Assembly (NCBI RefSeq): GCF_000687875.1
Contig: NZ_JHYG01000010.1
Span: forward strand, 26,998 to 90,997
Direction of reading: 5' to 3'
Source of the DNA: Acidocella facilis ATCC 35904
GTDB taxonomy: Bacteria > Pseudomonadota > Alphaproteobacteria > Acetobacterales > Acetobacteraceae
Length of the DNA: 64,000 nt
Shown piece after piece: positions 9,559 to 19,501 of the stretch; the stretch's first letter is position 1, and each line of letters begins with the position of its first letter. The translations under genes were made by a program, and so were the position numbers. The notes under the pieces are model-generated. The model did not search any database. It was given only the letters and a program-made list of their open reading frames with translations, and was not told the origin of the DNA.

Positions 9559-11796
9559 GTGGAAATTTTCGGGGGACGCTTGAGCCGTTTGGACCAGAGC
9601 GAAGCCTTGCGGGCCGCGCAAAGCCAGCCCGGCCCGCCTTTGGGGCCGCAGGCGGGCTGGCCATACGGGCTGCGCCTGGCCGCGCGGCAATGTTTTTCAT
9701 CCCCCTTGCCGACGGCGATTTACTGGGGCCCGGCGCAGCTGATGCTGTTCAACGATAAATGGGCGGCCCTCCATAATGTTGATCGTGACAGCCTGCACGG
9801 CTTGCCCGCCGCCATGGTCTGGGGCGAGGGCTGGGGGCGGATCCAAAGCCATGTGCTGAAGCTGGACCAGCAGGAGCATGTCGATTTCGAGCAGCTGCAT
9901 GAGGTGCCGGGACGGGAGGGGCAGAGCGCGCTGTGGCAATATCGTCTCTCTCCACTCCATGACGAGTGCGGCGGCGTGGCGGGCATCTTTGAGCAGGGCC
10001 AGGAATTCAGCGCCCAGGCCCTGGAGGATGAGCGCCACGCCCTGGATATTCTAAGCCGGATTGCCGCGGCGACCATCGTTGAGAAAAATCCCGAGACCAT
10101 CGTGCAGCTGGTGACCGATGCGGGGGTGGAGCTGACCGGCGCGGCGTTTGGCGCGTTTTTCTACCATATCACAAATGAAGCCGGGGAGCGGATGATGCTC
10201 TACACCCTCTCCGGCGCCCCGCGCGAAGCCTTTTCGCATTTTCCCATGCCGCGCCGGACAGCCCTGCTGACCGCGACCTTCGAGAGCACCGAGATCATCC
10301 GGATCGACGATATCGCCGCCGATCCTCGCTACGGCCATAACGCCCCGCATAGCGGCATGCCGCGCGGGCATCTGCCGGTTGCAAGCTATATGGCGGTGCC
10401 GGTCGCCTCGCGCGAAGGCGGCGCCATCGGCACAATGCTGTTCGGTCATCCGCAACGCGCCCAGTTCAGCGTCCGGCATGAGGCGCTGATGCGCGGCCTC
10501 GCCGGCCAGGCCGCGATCGCGATTGAGAATGCCCGCCTGATCCAGCGTGTCAGCGACGCCAATGAGACGCTGGAGCAGCGCGTCGCCGAACGGACGCGGG
10601 AATTGATGGACGCGCATGAGGCGCTACGCCAGGCTCAGAAGATGGAAGCGGTCGGCCAGCTCACCGGCGGCATCGCGCATGATTTCAACAATCTGCTGCA
10701 GGGCATCAGCGGCAGCCTGGAAATGCTCGAACGCCGTCTGGCGCAAGGGCGGACGAGCGGGCTGGAACGGTTTCTGCACGGCGCGCAGGCGGCGGCGCAA
10801 CGCGCGGCCGCCTTGACGCAGCGTCTGCTCGCCTTCTCGCGCCGCCAGACCCTGGATCCGCGCCCGGTCGATGTCGGCCAGCTGGTCGCGGGCCTCGCCG
10901 ATCTGATCCAGCGCGCCGTCGGCCCGTCGATCCGGCTTGAGGTGCTGGCCCCGGCCACGCCGCTGCGCGCCGCCGTGGACAAGGCGCAGCTGGAAAGCGC
11001 GCTGCTCAACCTCGCCATCAATGGGCGCGATGCGATGCCGGACGGCGGGCGCCTGACCATCGAGGTCACCACACGTTGGCTCGATGGCCGTAACGCCCGC
11101 GGGGCCGAGATCGCGTCCGGCGAATATCTGGCGATCTGCGTGTCGGATACCGGCAGCGGCATTCCGAAGGAGCTGCTCGGCCGGGTCTTCGATCCGTTTT
11201 TCACCACCAAGCCCATCGGCCAGGGTACCGGCCTGGGGCTTTCGATGGTGCATGGCTTCGTCCGCCAGTCGGGCGGGCATGTGGAAATCCACTCCACGCC
11301 AGGGCTGGGCACGATGGTGCTGCTCTACCTGCCATGCCATCATGGCGATGAGATCGCCGAGCCCGCCGGCGCCGCTGATCCAGTGCTGGAGGCGGGGAAG
11401 GGGGCGCGTGTCCTGGTCATCGACGATGAGGCCGTGGTCCGCGCCCCGATCGTCGCGATGCTGCAAGAGGCCGGCTATAAGGTGGTCGAGGCGGAGGATG
11501 GGGCGAGCGGCCTGACCCTGTTGCGCAACACCCCGCAGCTGCAATTATTGATCACCGATGTCGGCCTGCCGGGCGGGTTGAACGGCCGTCAGGTCGCGGA
11601 TGCGGCGCGCCAGCTCATGCCCGGCCTGAAAATCCTGTTCATCACCGGCTATGCCGAGCAGGCCGCCCTCGGCACAACGGCGCTGGAAGAGGGCATGGCG
11701 CTGTTCGCCAAGCCCTTCGCCATGTCCAACCTCGCCGCGCAGGTGGCCGACATGCTGCGCGCGCCACCAAGCGCGGCGGCCAGGATCAGCGCTTGA
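9559..11796 (+). CDS. Hybrid sensor histidine kinase with C-terminal receiver
   Basis: A 745-residue soluble hybrid kinase. Domains in order: a PAS-like N-terminus (about 35-150), a GAF domain (about 160-335) and a short coiled linker. The HisKA phosphoacceptor region QKMEAVGQLTGGIAHDFNNLL follows at about 357-377. The HATPase has NGRDAMPDGG (N box), DTGSGIP (G1) and GQGTGLGLSM (G2) at about 490-600. The receiver (about 617-735) has a VIDDE acidic pocket, phospho-Asp in LLITDVGLPGG and Lys in LFAKPF. No transmembrane segment is visible, so it senses a cytoplasmic or diffusible signal. The start is a GTG; a TTG at 9580 with GGGGGA upstream is an alternative. No partner regulator is adjacent, and the target is unknown. 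Confidence 0.9.
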   Translation: MEIFGGRLSRLDQSEALRAAQSQPGPPLGPQAGWPYGLRLAARQCFSSPLPTAIYWGPAQLMLFNDKWAALHNVDRDSLHGLPAAMVWGEGWGRIQSHVLKLDQQEHVDFEQLHEVPGREGQSALWQYRLSPLHDECGGVAGIFEQGQEFSAQALEDERHALDILSRIAAATIVEKNPETIVQLVTDAGVELTGAAFGAFFYHITNEAGERMMLYTLSGAPREAFSHFPMPRRTALLTATFESTEIIRIDDIAADPRYGHNAPHSGMPRGHLPVASYMAVPVASREGGAIGTMLFGHPQRAQFSVRHEALMRGLAGQAAIAIENARLIQRVSDANETLEQRVAERTRELMDAHEALRQAQKMEAVGQLTGGIAHDFNNLLQGISGSLEMLERRLAQGRTSGLERFLHGAQAAAQRAAALTQRLLAFSRRQTLDPRPVDVGQLVAGLADLIQRAVGPSIRLEVLAPATPLRAAVDKAQLESALLNLAINGRDAMPDGGRLTIEVTTRWLDGRNARGAEIASGEYLAICVSDTGSGIPKELLGRVFDPFFTTKPIGQGTGLGLSMVHGFVRQSGGHVEIHSTPGLGTMVLLYLPCHHGDEIAEPAGAADPVLEAGKGARVLVIDDEAVVRAPIVAMLQEAGYKVVEAEDGASGLTLLRNTPQLQLLITDVGLPGGLNGRQVADAARQLMPGLKILFITGYAEQAALGTTALEEGMALFAKPFAMSNLAAQVADMLRAPPSAAARISA

Positions 11797-11803
11797 TGCT
11801 CTA
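11791..11803. repeat. 13-nt match to repeat hairpin 2
   Basis: GCTTGATGCTCTA is identical to bases 5813-5825, the right arm of hairpin 2 in repeat copy 1. It overlaps the stop codon of the histidine kinase gene. No matching left arm is nearby, so it would be a relic or a coincidence. Confidence 0.35.
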
Positions 11804-11813
11804 AACGCTCACA

Positions 11814-12755
11814 TCACGCGCCGTCGGCGAGGCGGTTCTGCGCCTGGGAGACGAAGCTGCCGGGCGGCACCGAGCGGGTGAGCCAGACATTGCCGCCGAT
11901 CACCGAGCCCTTGCCGACCACCACACGGCCCAGAATCGTCGCCCCGGCATAGATCACCACATCATCCTCGATCACCGGATGGCGCGGCTCGCCTTTCACC
12001 AGCGCGCCGGTCTCGTCCTCGGTGAAGCTTTTCGCGCCCAACGTGACATGCTGGTACAGGCGGACATTCTCGCCGATCACCGCCGTCTGGCCGATGACCA
12101 CGCCGATGCCGTGATCGATGAAAAAATGCTGGCCGATCTGCGCCTCGGGATGGATGTCGATGGCGGTTTCGGTCTGTGCGATGCTGGCCAGCAGGCGCGG
12201 CACCAGCGGCGCCCCCAGCCGGTAGAGAGCGTGGGCGAGACGATGATGAATGACCGCCCGGATGCCCGGATAGCAGAGCAGGATTTCAGCCAGCGAGGTC
12301 GCCGCCGGATCACCGGCATAGGCCGCCTGCAGATCCCCGACCAGCGCCGAGCGGATCCCCGGCAATTGCGCGGCGAAATCGCGGACAATGTCACAGGCCG
12401 CGCACTCCGCCTCTTCAAACCGCGCCTTGTTCTCCGGCGCCAGAAACAGCAGCCCGCGCCGCACCTGCTCGGTCAGCGCCGCCAGGGTCCGGGTCAGGGT
12501 CAGGCCGACGAAATAATCGATGGTCTCATCGGTCAGGTCCGGGCAGCCATAATGGCTCGGGAACAGCGCCGCGAACAGCCCGTCGCGGATCCGCATCAAG
12601 GCCTCGCGGGAGGGTAGTTCACGCACATGGCCGCGATAACGGATCTTGTGCGTCACCTCCCGCGAATGCCGCAGCCCGGCGACGATGGCCGCGAGATTTG
12701 AAGCGTTGGTCTGCGCCGCGCTGGTGATGTTTGGCGTCTGGTCGTCGATGCCCAT
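11814..12755 (-). CDS. cysE: Serine O-acetyltransferase
   Basis: A protein of about 313 residues with an N-terminal helical domain and a C-terminal left-handed beta-helix of hexapeptide repeats. The repeats include DIHPEAQIGQHFFIDHGIGV, VIGQTAVIGENVRLYQHVTL and VIYAGATILGRVVVGKGSVIGGN, with the catalytic His in the DHG motif. It acetylates serine with acetyl-CoA to give O-acetylserine, the substrate of cysK at 15554-16468. The long N-terminus is like the EpsC/SrpH group rather than E. coli CysE. ATG 12755 is preferred over a TTG at 12773. It is divergent from the sulfite reductase gene and convergent with the histidine kinase. Confidence 0.9.
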   Translation of the reverse strand: MGIDDQTPNITSAAQTNASNLAAIVAGLRHSREVTHKIRYRGHVRELPSREALMRIRDGLFAALFPSHYGCPDLTDETIDYFVGLTLTRTLAALTEQVRRGLLFLAPENKARFEEAECAACDIVRDFAAQLPGIRSALVGDLQAAYAGDPAATSLAEILLCYPGIRAVIHHRLAHALYRLGAPLVPRLLASIAQTETAIDIHPEAQIGQHFFIDHGIGVVIGQTAVIGENVRLYQHVTLGAKSFTEDETGALVKGEPRHPVIEDDVVIYAGATILGRVVVGKGSVIGGNVWLTRSVPPGSFVSQAQNRLADGA

Positions 12756-13045
12756 TGGCAGGCCCCGGTGCAATTGGCGTGTGGCGGGGGATGCTAGAAC
12801 CCTGGCAGGGGCCTGTAAACCGCGCCCGCCCGCCAGCTTCTGGTTCCGGCCGAATCGGGAGGATGTTTCAGCCTTCCGGCTTGCCGCAGGAGGCTTTCGC
12901 CGCCAATGGGCCTGCTATGGCAAATCCGTCTCTGATTTTTCATTCATTCTTGGGTGTGTTAGAAATATTTTTCTTGCGATGGGTTGCGCCGCCGTCGCGT
13001 TCGGGTGCTCTGGCGCGCATTTGTGGATGAGAAGCGGGTTCGGAT

Positions 13046-15026
<1,981 letters not shown>

Positions 15027-15040
<14 letters not shown>

Positions 15041-15458
15041 CCGCAAGGCGGCTGAAATCGCCGACCCGCAGGGCCTGACCCTCTATCCCGCCGCGGACCT
15101 CCCCGCCTCCTTGTCGGGCCCGTCGGGCGTCATCCTGTCGCCGGATGCGGATTTGGCGCTGCTGGCGCCGCATCTGCCGGCTTTGGCCGTGGTGACGATC
15201 ACCTTCCCGAAATTCCGGGACGGGCGCGGCTTCACCATCGCCCGGTCACTGCGCCAGCATTACGGCTATGCCGGCGATATCCGCGCCACCGGGCATTTCC
15301 TGCCGGAACAGTTCGGCTTCCTGATCGCCTGCGGCTTCACCAGCTTCGAGACGCCGGCAACCCACGGCCCGGCGCAGTTCGCGGCGGCGCTGGCGGCGCC
15401 GCATCAGCCCGGGCAATTGCTGCGCCGGACCCTGGGCCGCGCGCTGGAGCCGGTCTGA
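15027..15458 (+). CDS. DUF934 sulfite-reduction accessory protein
   Basis: A 143-residue DUF934 protein, recognised by FPKFRDGRGFTIARSLRQ, GDIRATGHFLPEQ and CGFTSFE. DUF934 proteins occur almost always with CysI and are annotated as probable sulfite-reduction partners; their reaction is not established. The ATG at 15027 lies inside the cysI 3' end (14-nt overlap), so translation is coupled. Cysteine cluster membership supports an electron-transfer or assembly role, which is inference. Confidence 0.88.
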
Positions 15459-15464
15459 CCCCTG

Positions 15465-15525
15465 CGCCCTTGCATGTTGGCGGCTTGATCGCCAATTTCG
15501 GCAAAACCCAAGGCCATGCAGGGCG
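15465..15525 (+). other. Structured leader upstream of cysK
   Basis: CGCCCTTGCATG (15465-15476) pairs with CATGCAGGGCG (15515-15525) with a one-base bulge. It encloses a perfect inner hairpin, TTGGCG (15477-15482) with CGCCAA (15490-15495). The element fills most of the 95-nt gap between the DUF934 gene and cysK and is not followed by a T-run, so it looks more like a leader or processing structure than a terminator. Confidence 0.45.
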
Positions 15526-15553
15526 CTGCTGGCCATAACCCGGAGACCGCCAG

Positions 15554-16468
15554 ATGCCTGTTCAATCCGTCCTGGAGACCATTGGCAAAACCCCGCATAT
15601 CCGCCTCTCGCGCCTGTTTCCCGCCGCGCAGGTCTGGGTGAAATCCGAGCGCGGCAATCCGGGCGGGTCGATCAAGGACCGCATCGCCCTGGCGATGATC
15701 GAAGCCGCCGAGCGTGACGGCCTGCTCAAGCCGGGCGGGCTGATCATCGAGCCGACCTCCGGCAATACCGGGGTCGGGCTGGCCCTGGTCGCGGCGGTGA
15801 AGGGCTACCGGCTGATCCTGGTGATGCCGGAGAGCATGTCGCTGGAGCGCCGCCGGCTGATGCGCGCCTACGGCGCCAGCTTCGATCTCACGCCCAAGGA
15901 AAAGGGCATGAAAGGCGCCATCGCCCGCGCCTTGGAGCTGAAGGCCGAGCATCCCGAGGCCTTCATCCCCCAGCAATTCGAAAATCCGGCGAATATCGAG
16001 GCGCACACCCGCACCACCGCGCAGGAGATCCTGGCTGATTTCCCGGACGGGCTGGATGTGATCATCACCGGGGTCGGCACGGGCGGGCATATCACCGGCG
16101 TCGCCGAGACGCTGAAACAGCATTGGCCGCAGTTGAAAGTCTTCGCCGTGGAGCCAGCGGCCTCGCCGGTGCTCTCCGGCGGCGCGCCCGCCCCGCACCC
16201 GATCCAGGGCATCGGCGCCGGTTTCGTGCCGGAGAATTTCCATGCCGGCGCCATCGATGGCGTCATCACCGTCCAGGGCGATGACGCCAAGGATTACGCC
16301 CGCCAATCCGCGACCAAGGAGGGGCTGCTTGTCGGCATCTCCTCCGGCGCCACGCTGGCGGCCATCGCCCAAAAGCTTCCTGAGCTGCCGGAAGGCGCGC
16401 GCATTCTCGGCTTCAATTACGATACCGGCGAGCGCTATCTCTCGGTCCCGGATTTCCTGCCGGATTGA
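15554..16468 (+). CDS. cysK: Cysteine synthase A (O-acetylserine sulfhydrylase)
   Basis: A 304-residue fold-type II PLP enzyme. [10 protein letters not shown] carries the Schiff-base Lys41, [14 protein letters not shown] is the substrate loop, and [16 protein letters not shown] binds the PLP phosphate. It makes cysteine from O-acetylserine and sulfide, completing the local pathway with CysE and CysI. A GGAG precedes the ATG at 15554. It lies 95 nt after the DUF934 gene behind a structured leader, and 33 nt before hemN, so it may be cotranscribed with both. Confidence 0.95.
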   Translation: MPVQSVLETIGKTPHIRLSRLFPAAQVWVKSERGNPGGSIKDRIALAMIEAAERDGLLKPGGLIIEPTSGNTGVGLALVAAVKGYRLILVMPESMSLERRRLMRAYGASFDLTPKEKGMKGAIARALELKAEHPEAFIPQQFENPANIEAHTRTTAQEILADFPDGLDVIITGVGTGGHITGVAETLKQHWPQLKVFAVEPAASPVLSGGAPAPHPIQGIGAGFVPENFHAGAIDGVITVQGDDAKDYARQSATKEGLLVGISSGATLAAIAQKLPELPEGARILGFNYDTGERYLSVPDFLPD

Positions 16469-16501
16469 CCTTCCTCAAGGCGGGCGGCAGGTCAGCATGT
16501 C

Positions 16502-17881
16502 ATGGCTCCGGCCATGACCCATGCCGATCTGATCGCCCGCTATGATGGCCGCGTGCCGCGCTATACCAGCTACCCCACCGCCCCGCATTTCTCCGCGGAA
16601 ATCGGCGCGGCGCATTATCAGCGCTGGCTCGCAGCATTGCCGCCAGCCTCACCGCTCTCGCTCTATCTGCACGTACCCTTCTGCGACCGGCTCTGCCTCT
16701 ATTGCGGCTGCCATACCAGCGTCGCCCGGCATGAACGCCCGAAACGCATCTATGCGGAGGCGCTGGCGCGCGAGATCGGCCTGCTGGCCGATATTCTGGG
16801 GCAGCGCGCGCGGGTCAGCCAGATCCATTGGGGCGGCGGCACGCCGACCGCGCTGCCGGATGACTGCCTGACCACATTGATGGCGTTGCTGCGCACGCGC
16901 TTCGATGTCGCCGCGGACGCGGAAATCGCCATCGAGATCGACCCTGTGGCTCTGTCATCGGACAAGCTCGCCACGCTGGGCCGGATGGGGATCAACCGCG
17001 CCAGCCTCGGGGTGCAGGATTTCGACGAGGCGGTGCAGGCCGCGATCGGCCGGCCGCAAAGCTTCGCGCAAACGCAGGACGCCGCAGACGGGCTGCGCGC
17101 CCTCGGCGTCACCTCCCTCAATCTCGATCTGATCTACGGCCTGCCGCTGCAAACCGAAGCCTCGGTGGCGCGCACCGCCCGCCTGGCGCTGGCGCTCTCG
17201 CCGGACCGCGTCGCGGTGTTCGGCTATGCGCATGTGCCCTGGATGAAGAAGCACCAGGCGCTGATCCCCGAGGCCACCTTGCCGGACTCGACCGCCCGCT
17301 TGCACCAGGAAACCGCGATCCGGCAGGTGCTGGAACAGGAAGGCGGGCTGCTGCCCATCGGCCTCGATCATTACGCCCGGCCCGAGGACGAGATGGCCCA
17401 GGCCTTGCGGGCCGGCGCGCTGCAACGCGGGTTCCAGGGATATATGGTCGATGCCGCGCCGGTCCTGCTCGGGCTTGGCGCCAGCGCCATTGGTGCGCTA
17501 CCTGGGGGCTATGTGCAGACCCAGCCGCGCATTCCCGCTTACGAGGAAGCCGTCTTCAACGGCCGCCTGCCGATCGTGCGCGGCTTCGCTCTGCAGCCCG
17601 ATGACCGGCTGCGCCGCGCCGTGATCGAACGCATCATGTGCGATCTGGCGGTGGATCTGCCGGCCGTCGCGGCTTTGTTCGGAGCGGACCCGGCGCCGCT
17701 GCTGGCGGATGCGCAGCCGCTCTCCGGCTTCGCCGCCGATGGTCTGGTCGAATGGAATGGCCGGTCTCTGCGCGTGACGGAACCGGGCCGCCTGTTCGTG
17801 CGTAATGTCGCCGCCTTGTTCGACCGTTACCTGACCCGCGATGCCAGCCAGCCGCAGCCCCGCCACGCCCGTGCCGTCTGA
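16502..17881 (+). CDS. hemN: Oxygen-independent coproporphyrinogen III oxidase
   Basis: A 459-residue radical-SAM enzyme. The [4Fe-4S] cluster ligands are Cys61, Cys65 and Cys68 in HVPFCDRLCLYCGC, with QIHWGGGTPT and NLDLIYGLP further along; these are HemN landmarks. A C-terminal HemN domain covers about residues 370-450. It decarboxylates coproporphyrinogen III to protoporphyrinogen IX without O2. ATG 16502 is used, with 16514 as an alternative. The 3' end overlaps the next gene by 41 nt. No FNR box is visible in the 33-nt gap after cysK. Confidence 0.95.
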   Translation: MAPAMTHADLIARYDGRVPRYTSYPTAPHFSAEIGAAHYQRWLAALPPASPLSLYLHVPFCDRLCLYCGCHTSVARHERPKRIYAEALAREIGLLADILGQRARVSQIHWGGGTPTALPDDCLTTLMALLRTRFDVAADAEIAIEIDPVALSSDKLATLGRMGINRASLGVQDFDEAVQAAIGRPQSFAQTQDAADGLRALGVTSLNLDLIYGLPLQTEASVARTARLALALSPDRVAVFGYAHVPWMKKHQALIPEATLPDSTARLHQETAIRQVLEQEGGLLPIGLDHYARPEDEMAQALRAGALQRGFQGYMVDAAPVLLGLGASAIGALPGGYVQTQPRIPAYEEAVFNGRLPIVRGFALQPDDRLRRAVIERIMCDLAVDLPAVAALFGADPAPLLADAQPLSGFAADGLVEWNGRSLRVTEPGRLFVRNVAALFDRYLTRDASQPQPRHARAV

Positions 17882-18377
17882 GCCGCCGCCTCTCTCATTC
17901 GCCGCACAGATCGCCGCCTTGCGCGAGGAGGCGGGGCGGTTGATCCGCATCCGCCCGATCCCCGCCGAGACCGGCCTCGCCTTGCTGAAACTGCTGCATC
18001 AGGTCGAATTGCTGGCGGCGCGGCGCTATGAGCTGCTGCTGGCCCGCCCGGAACAGATCCCCTCCGAGATTCTGCGCGAAACCCTCTCCCGGCGCGAGGC
18101 GATGGAACGCCGGCACGCCGCGCAGCTGACCCAGCGGCTGGAAGCGCTCGGCAGCAGCCCGCCGCCCGCCGGCGAGCTGATCGCCCGCGAGGCCGGCGAT
18201 ACCTTGCCGGTCGTCGTCAGCAGCCTTCTGGCCAAGCGGGACATGGTGAAACTCTACCGCGCGGCGATCCGCTTCCTGGCCCCGCGCGACAAAGGCAGCG
18301 CCGCCTTGCTGCGGCTGATTTTGGAAGAGGAAGAGGCGCATATCGCCGCCATGCGCAGCCTAGTGGTGCCGCGCTGA
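17841..18377 (+). CDS. Ferritin-like diiron-type four-helix protein, unknown function
   Basis: A 178-residue helical protein with no family name I can assign. It carries a ferritin-like iron-ligand pattern. Glu56 is in a first helix (VELLAARRYE). The first ExxH is E89-x-x-H92 (MERRH). A helix with Asp134 follows, and the second ExxH is E164-x-x-H167 (EEEEAH). The spacings of 33 residues (56 to 89) and 75 residues (89 to 164) are close to those in bacterioferritin. It overlaps hemN by 41 nt, so it is probably cotranslated and linked to haem or iron handling. The first ~20 residues are Pro/Ser-rich, and a later start is possible. Confidence 0.75.
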   Translation: MPASRSPATPVPSEPPPLSFAAQIAALREEAGRLIRIRPIPAETGLALLKLLHQVELLAARRYELLLARPEQIPSEILRETLSRREAMERRHAAQLTQRLEALGSSPPPAGELIAREAGDTLPVVVSSLLAKRDMVKLYRAAIRFLAPRDKGSAALLRLILEEEEAHIAAMRSLVVPR

Positions 18378-18433
18378 GGCCTGGCTTCCCCAGCTGAACC
18401 ATCCCCAATATGCCCGCTGCCGATGATCGGGAA

Positions 18434-18465
18434 GAAAAGACCCTGCCATGAGCTTCATGACAGGG
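18434..18465 (-). terminator. Rho-independent terminator (minus strand)
   Basis: Read on the minus strand, CCCTGTCATGA (18465-18455) pairs with TCATGGCAGGG (18451-18441) over 11 positions including one U-G wobble, then TCTTTTC follows. On the plus strand the same position would be an A/C mismatch, so the RNA is on the minus strand. It would end the CBS-BON transcript and any RNA starting at the FNR box at 18531. Confidence 0.8.
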
Positions 18466-18496
18466 CCAAGTTTGGGGAGTGTATCCGCTTTGGGAT
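18434..18496 (-). ncRNA. Candidate FNR-activated small RNA
   Basis: A perfect FNR-type box (18531-18544) lies downstream of the CBS-BON stop. On the minus strand a TAAGAT -10-like hexamer (18506-18501) follows at roughly class II distance, predicting a start near 18496 and an end at the terminator 18465-18434. The RNA would be about 60 nt, with a single-stranded 5' part containing ACTCCCCAAACTTGG. No open frame fits. This is a prediction from promoter-terminator geometry; the structure could equally be only the 3' UTR of the CBS gene. Confidence 0.35.
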
Positions 18497-18530
18497 AAAG
18501 ATCTTATGCGCGGTTGCGCGCGTAACGTCC

Positions 18531-18544
18531 TTGATCCAGATCAA
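18531..18544. promoter_or_regulatory. FNR/FixK-type box
   Basis: TTGATCCAGATCAA matches the palindromic consensus TTGAT-N4-ATCAA at all ten positions. It lies 10 nt beyond the CBS-BON stop codon, between convergent genes, which is an unusual place for a promoter operator. Confidence 0.65.
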
Positions 18545-18553
18545 GCCCTGATT

Positions 18554-19255
18554 TTATTCTGCCTCCGCCGCGAAATTCATCACGCTCCGCGACACCACAA
18601 GTTGATCCTCGACACTGACCACCCCGGCGATATTGGCCGCCAGAATGCACAGCGCCCGGGCTTCCTGCGGCGAGCCGACATGGCCGGCGATGCGCACCGC
18701 GCCGTTGCGGACCTCAAAGGAAATACCCTGCCGCGGCGCCCAGGGCTCCGCCGCCATTGCCTGCGCGATCGCGGCGCGGATCTGCTCATCCGCAGCCTCT
18801 TGCGGCGCTTCATCCAGCAACGGCGCCAGGGCGCGCAGAATATCGAACCGGCACAGCATCCCGACGAGCGTCTCGCCCTGCAGCACCGGCAGGCGCTTCA
18901 CCTGTTTCTGTCGCATCAGATCGGCGGCCTTGGCCAGCGGTAGATCCGGGCGCACGAAACTCGGGTTGCGCGTCATCACATCGCCCACCTGCCGGCCATG
19001 GGTATGCGCATAATCCGCCGCCAGAATCTCCGCGCGCATGATGCCGCGCATCCAGCCAGCCTGCTTGCCGCAGGTGCCAAGCTCGGGCCGGTGCAGCAGA
19101 TCGCCTTCGCTCAGTATGCCCACCAGCCGCCCGGCCTGGTCCAGCACAGGCAGCCCGCTGATTTGATGGCTCACCATCCACCCGGCGGCGGTGGCAAGGC
19201 TGGTTTGGGGATCGATGGCGACCACATCCCTGGTCATGACATCCGCGACGATCAT
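18554..19255 (-). CDS. CBS-pair plus BON domain protein
   Basis: A 233-residue cytoplasmic protein. It has two CBS motifs (ADVMTRDVVAI... with GILSEGDLLHRP, and VGDVMTRNPSFVRP... with GMLCRFDILRAL; about residues 1-145) and then a C-terminal BON domain (about 150-222). CBS pairs bind adenosyl ligands; BON domains are usually lipid- or ligand-binding. Proteins of this CBS-CBS-BON type are common in proteobacteria and often respond to stress or low oxygen, but the role is not established. GAGAGG precedes the ATG. A near-perfect FNR box (19311-19324) and a GC-rich hairpin sit in the leader, and a second FNR box lies just after the stop. Confidence 0.9.
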   Translation of the reverse strand: MIVADVMTRDVVAIDPQTSLATAAGWMVSHQISGLPVLDQAGRLVGILSEGDLLHRPELGTCGKQAGWMRGIMRAEILAADYAHTHGRQVGDVMTRNPSFVRPDLPLAKAADLMRQKQVKRLPVLQGETLVGMLCRFDILRALAPLLDEAPQEAADEQIRAAIAQAMAAEPWAPRQGISFEVRNGAVRIAGHVGSPQEARALCILAANIAGVVSVEDQLVVSRSVMNFAAEAE

Positions 19256-19273
19256 TGGGGCCTCTCATGTAAA

Positions 19274-19302
19274 ACGCCGCCAGGATATCCTCCTGGCGGC
19301 GT
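19274..19302 (-). promoter_or_regulatory. GC-rich hairpin in the CBS-BON leader
   Basis: ACGCCGCCAGGA (19274-19285) and TCCTGGCGGCGT (19291-19302) form a perfect 12-bp stem with a 5-nt loop. On the minus-strand transcript it is followed at once by TTTT and then the ribosome-binding site, so it could act as an attenuator or a 5' stabiliser. An AGGAGG sequence is locked in the stem-loop. Confidence 0.5.
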
Positions 19303-19310
19303 CTCAGCCC

Positions 19311-19324
19311 TTGATTCGTGTCAA
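19311..19324. promoter_or_regulatory. FNR/FixK-type box upstream of CBS-BON gene
   Basis: TTGATTCGTGTCAA matches TTGAT-N4-ATCAA at 9 of 10 positions and is centred about 62 nt upstream of the CBS-BON start codon, consistent with an FNR-dependent promoter with a short structured leader. Confidence 0.55.
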
Positions 19325-19393
19325 ACCAGCCCAGCCGCAGACAGCATTGCCGGAAGCCGGAGGCCGGGCGCACACTGGCGCCCCCCCGGCGGT

Positions 19394-19498
19394 TAGAGCA
19401 ATATGCGTTGCGGTTGACGCGGCAGCGTCACCCGCAACGCATGAAATTGCTCGCCAAAACATAAGTAGAGCGAGTGGGTGTAAACCCATCTCGCTCTA
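19394..19498. repeat. Two-hairpin intergenic repeat, copy 2
   Basis: It has the same architecture as 5724-5826. An outer stem GAGCAAT/ATTGCTC (19396-19402 with 19446-19452) encloses a GAA bulge and an 18-position stem, ATGCGTTGCGGTTGACGC (19403-19420) with 19425-19442, having one mismatch. Hairpin 2, TAGAGCGAGTGGGT (19466-19479), pairs with 19484-19498 with one bulged T. Five base pairs in the main stem differ from copy 1 and all remain paired. It lies between the CBS-BON leader and the 3' end of the AcoR-like gene. Confidence 0.85.
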
Positions 19499-19501
19499 AA
19501 T

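Noticed and set aside
18479..18943. Plus-strand gene driven by the FNR box at 18531
   Set aside because: The frame is antisense to the CBS-BON gene and starts upstream of the box; base wobble in the terminator shows the local RNA is on the minus strand.
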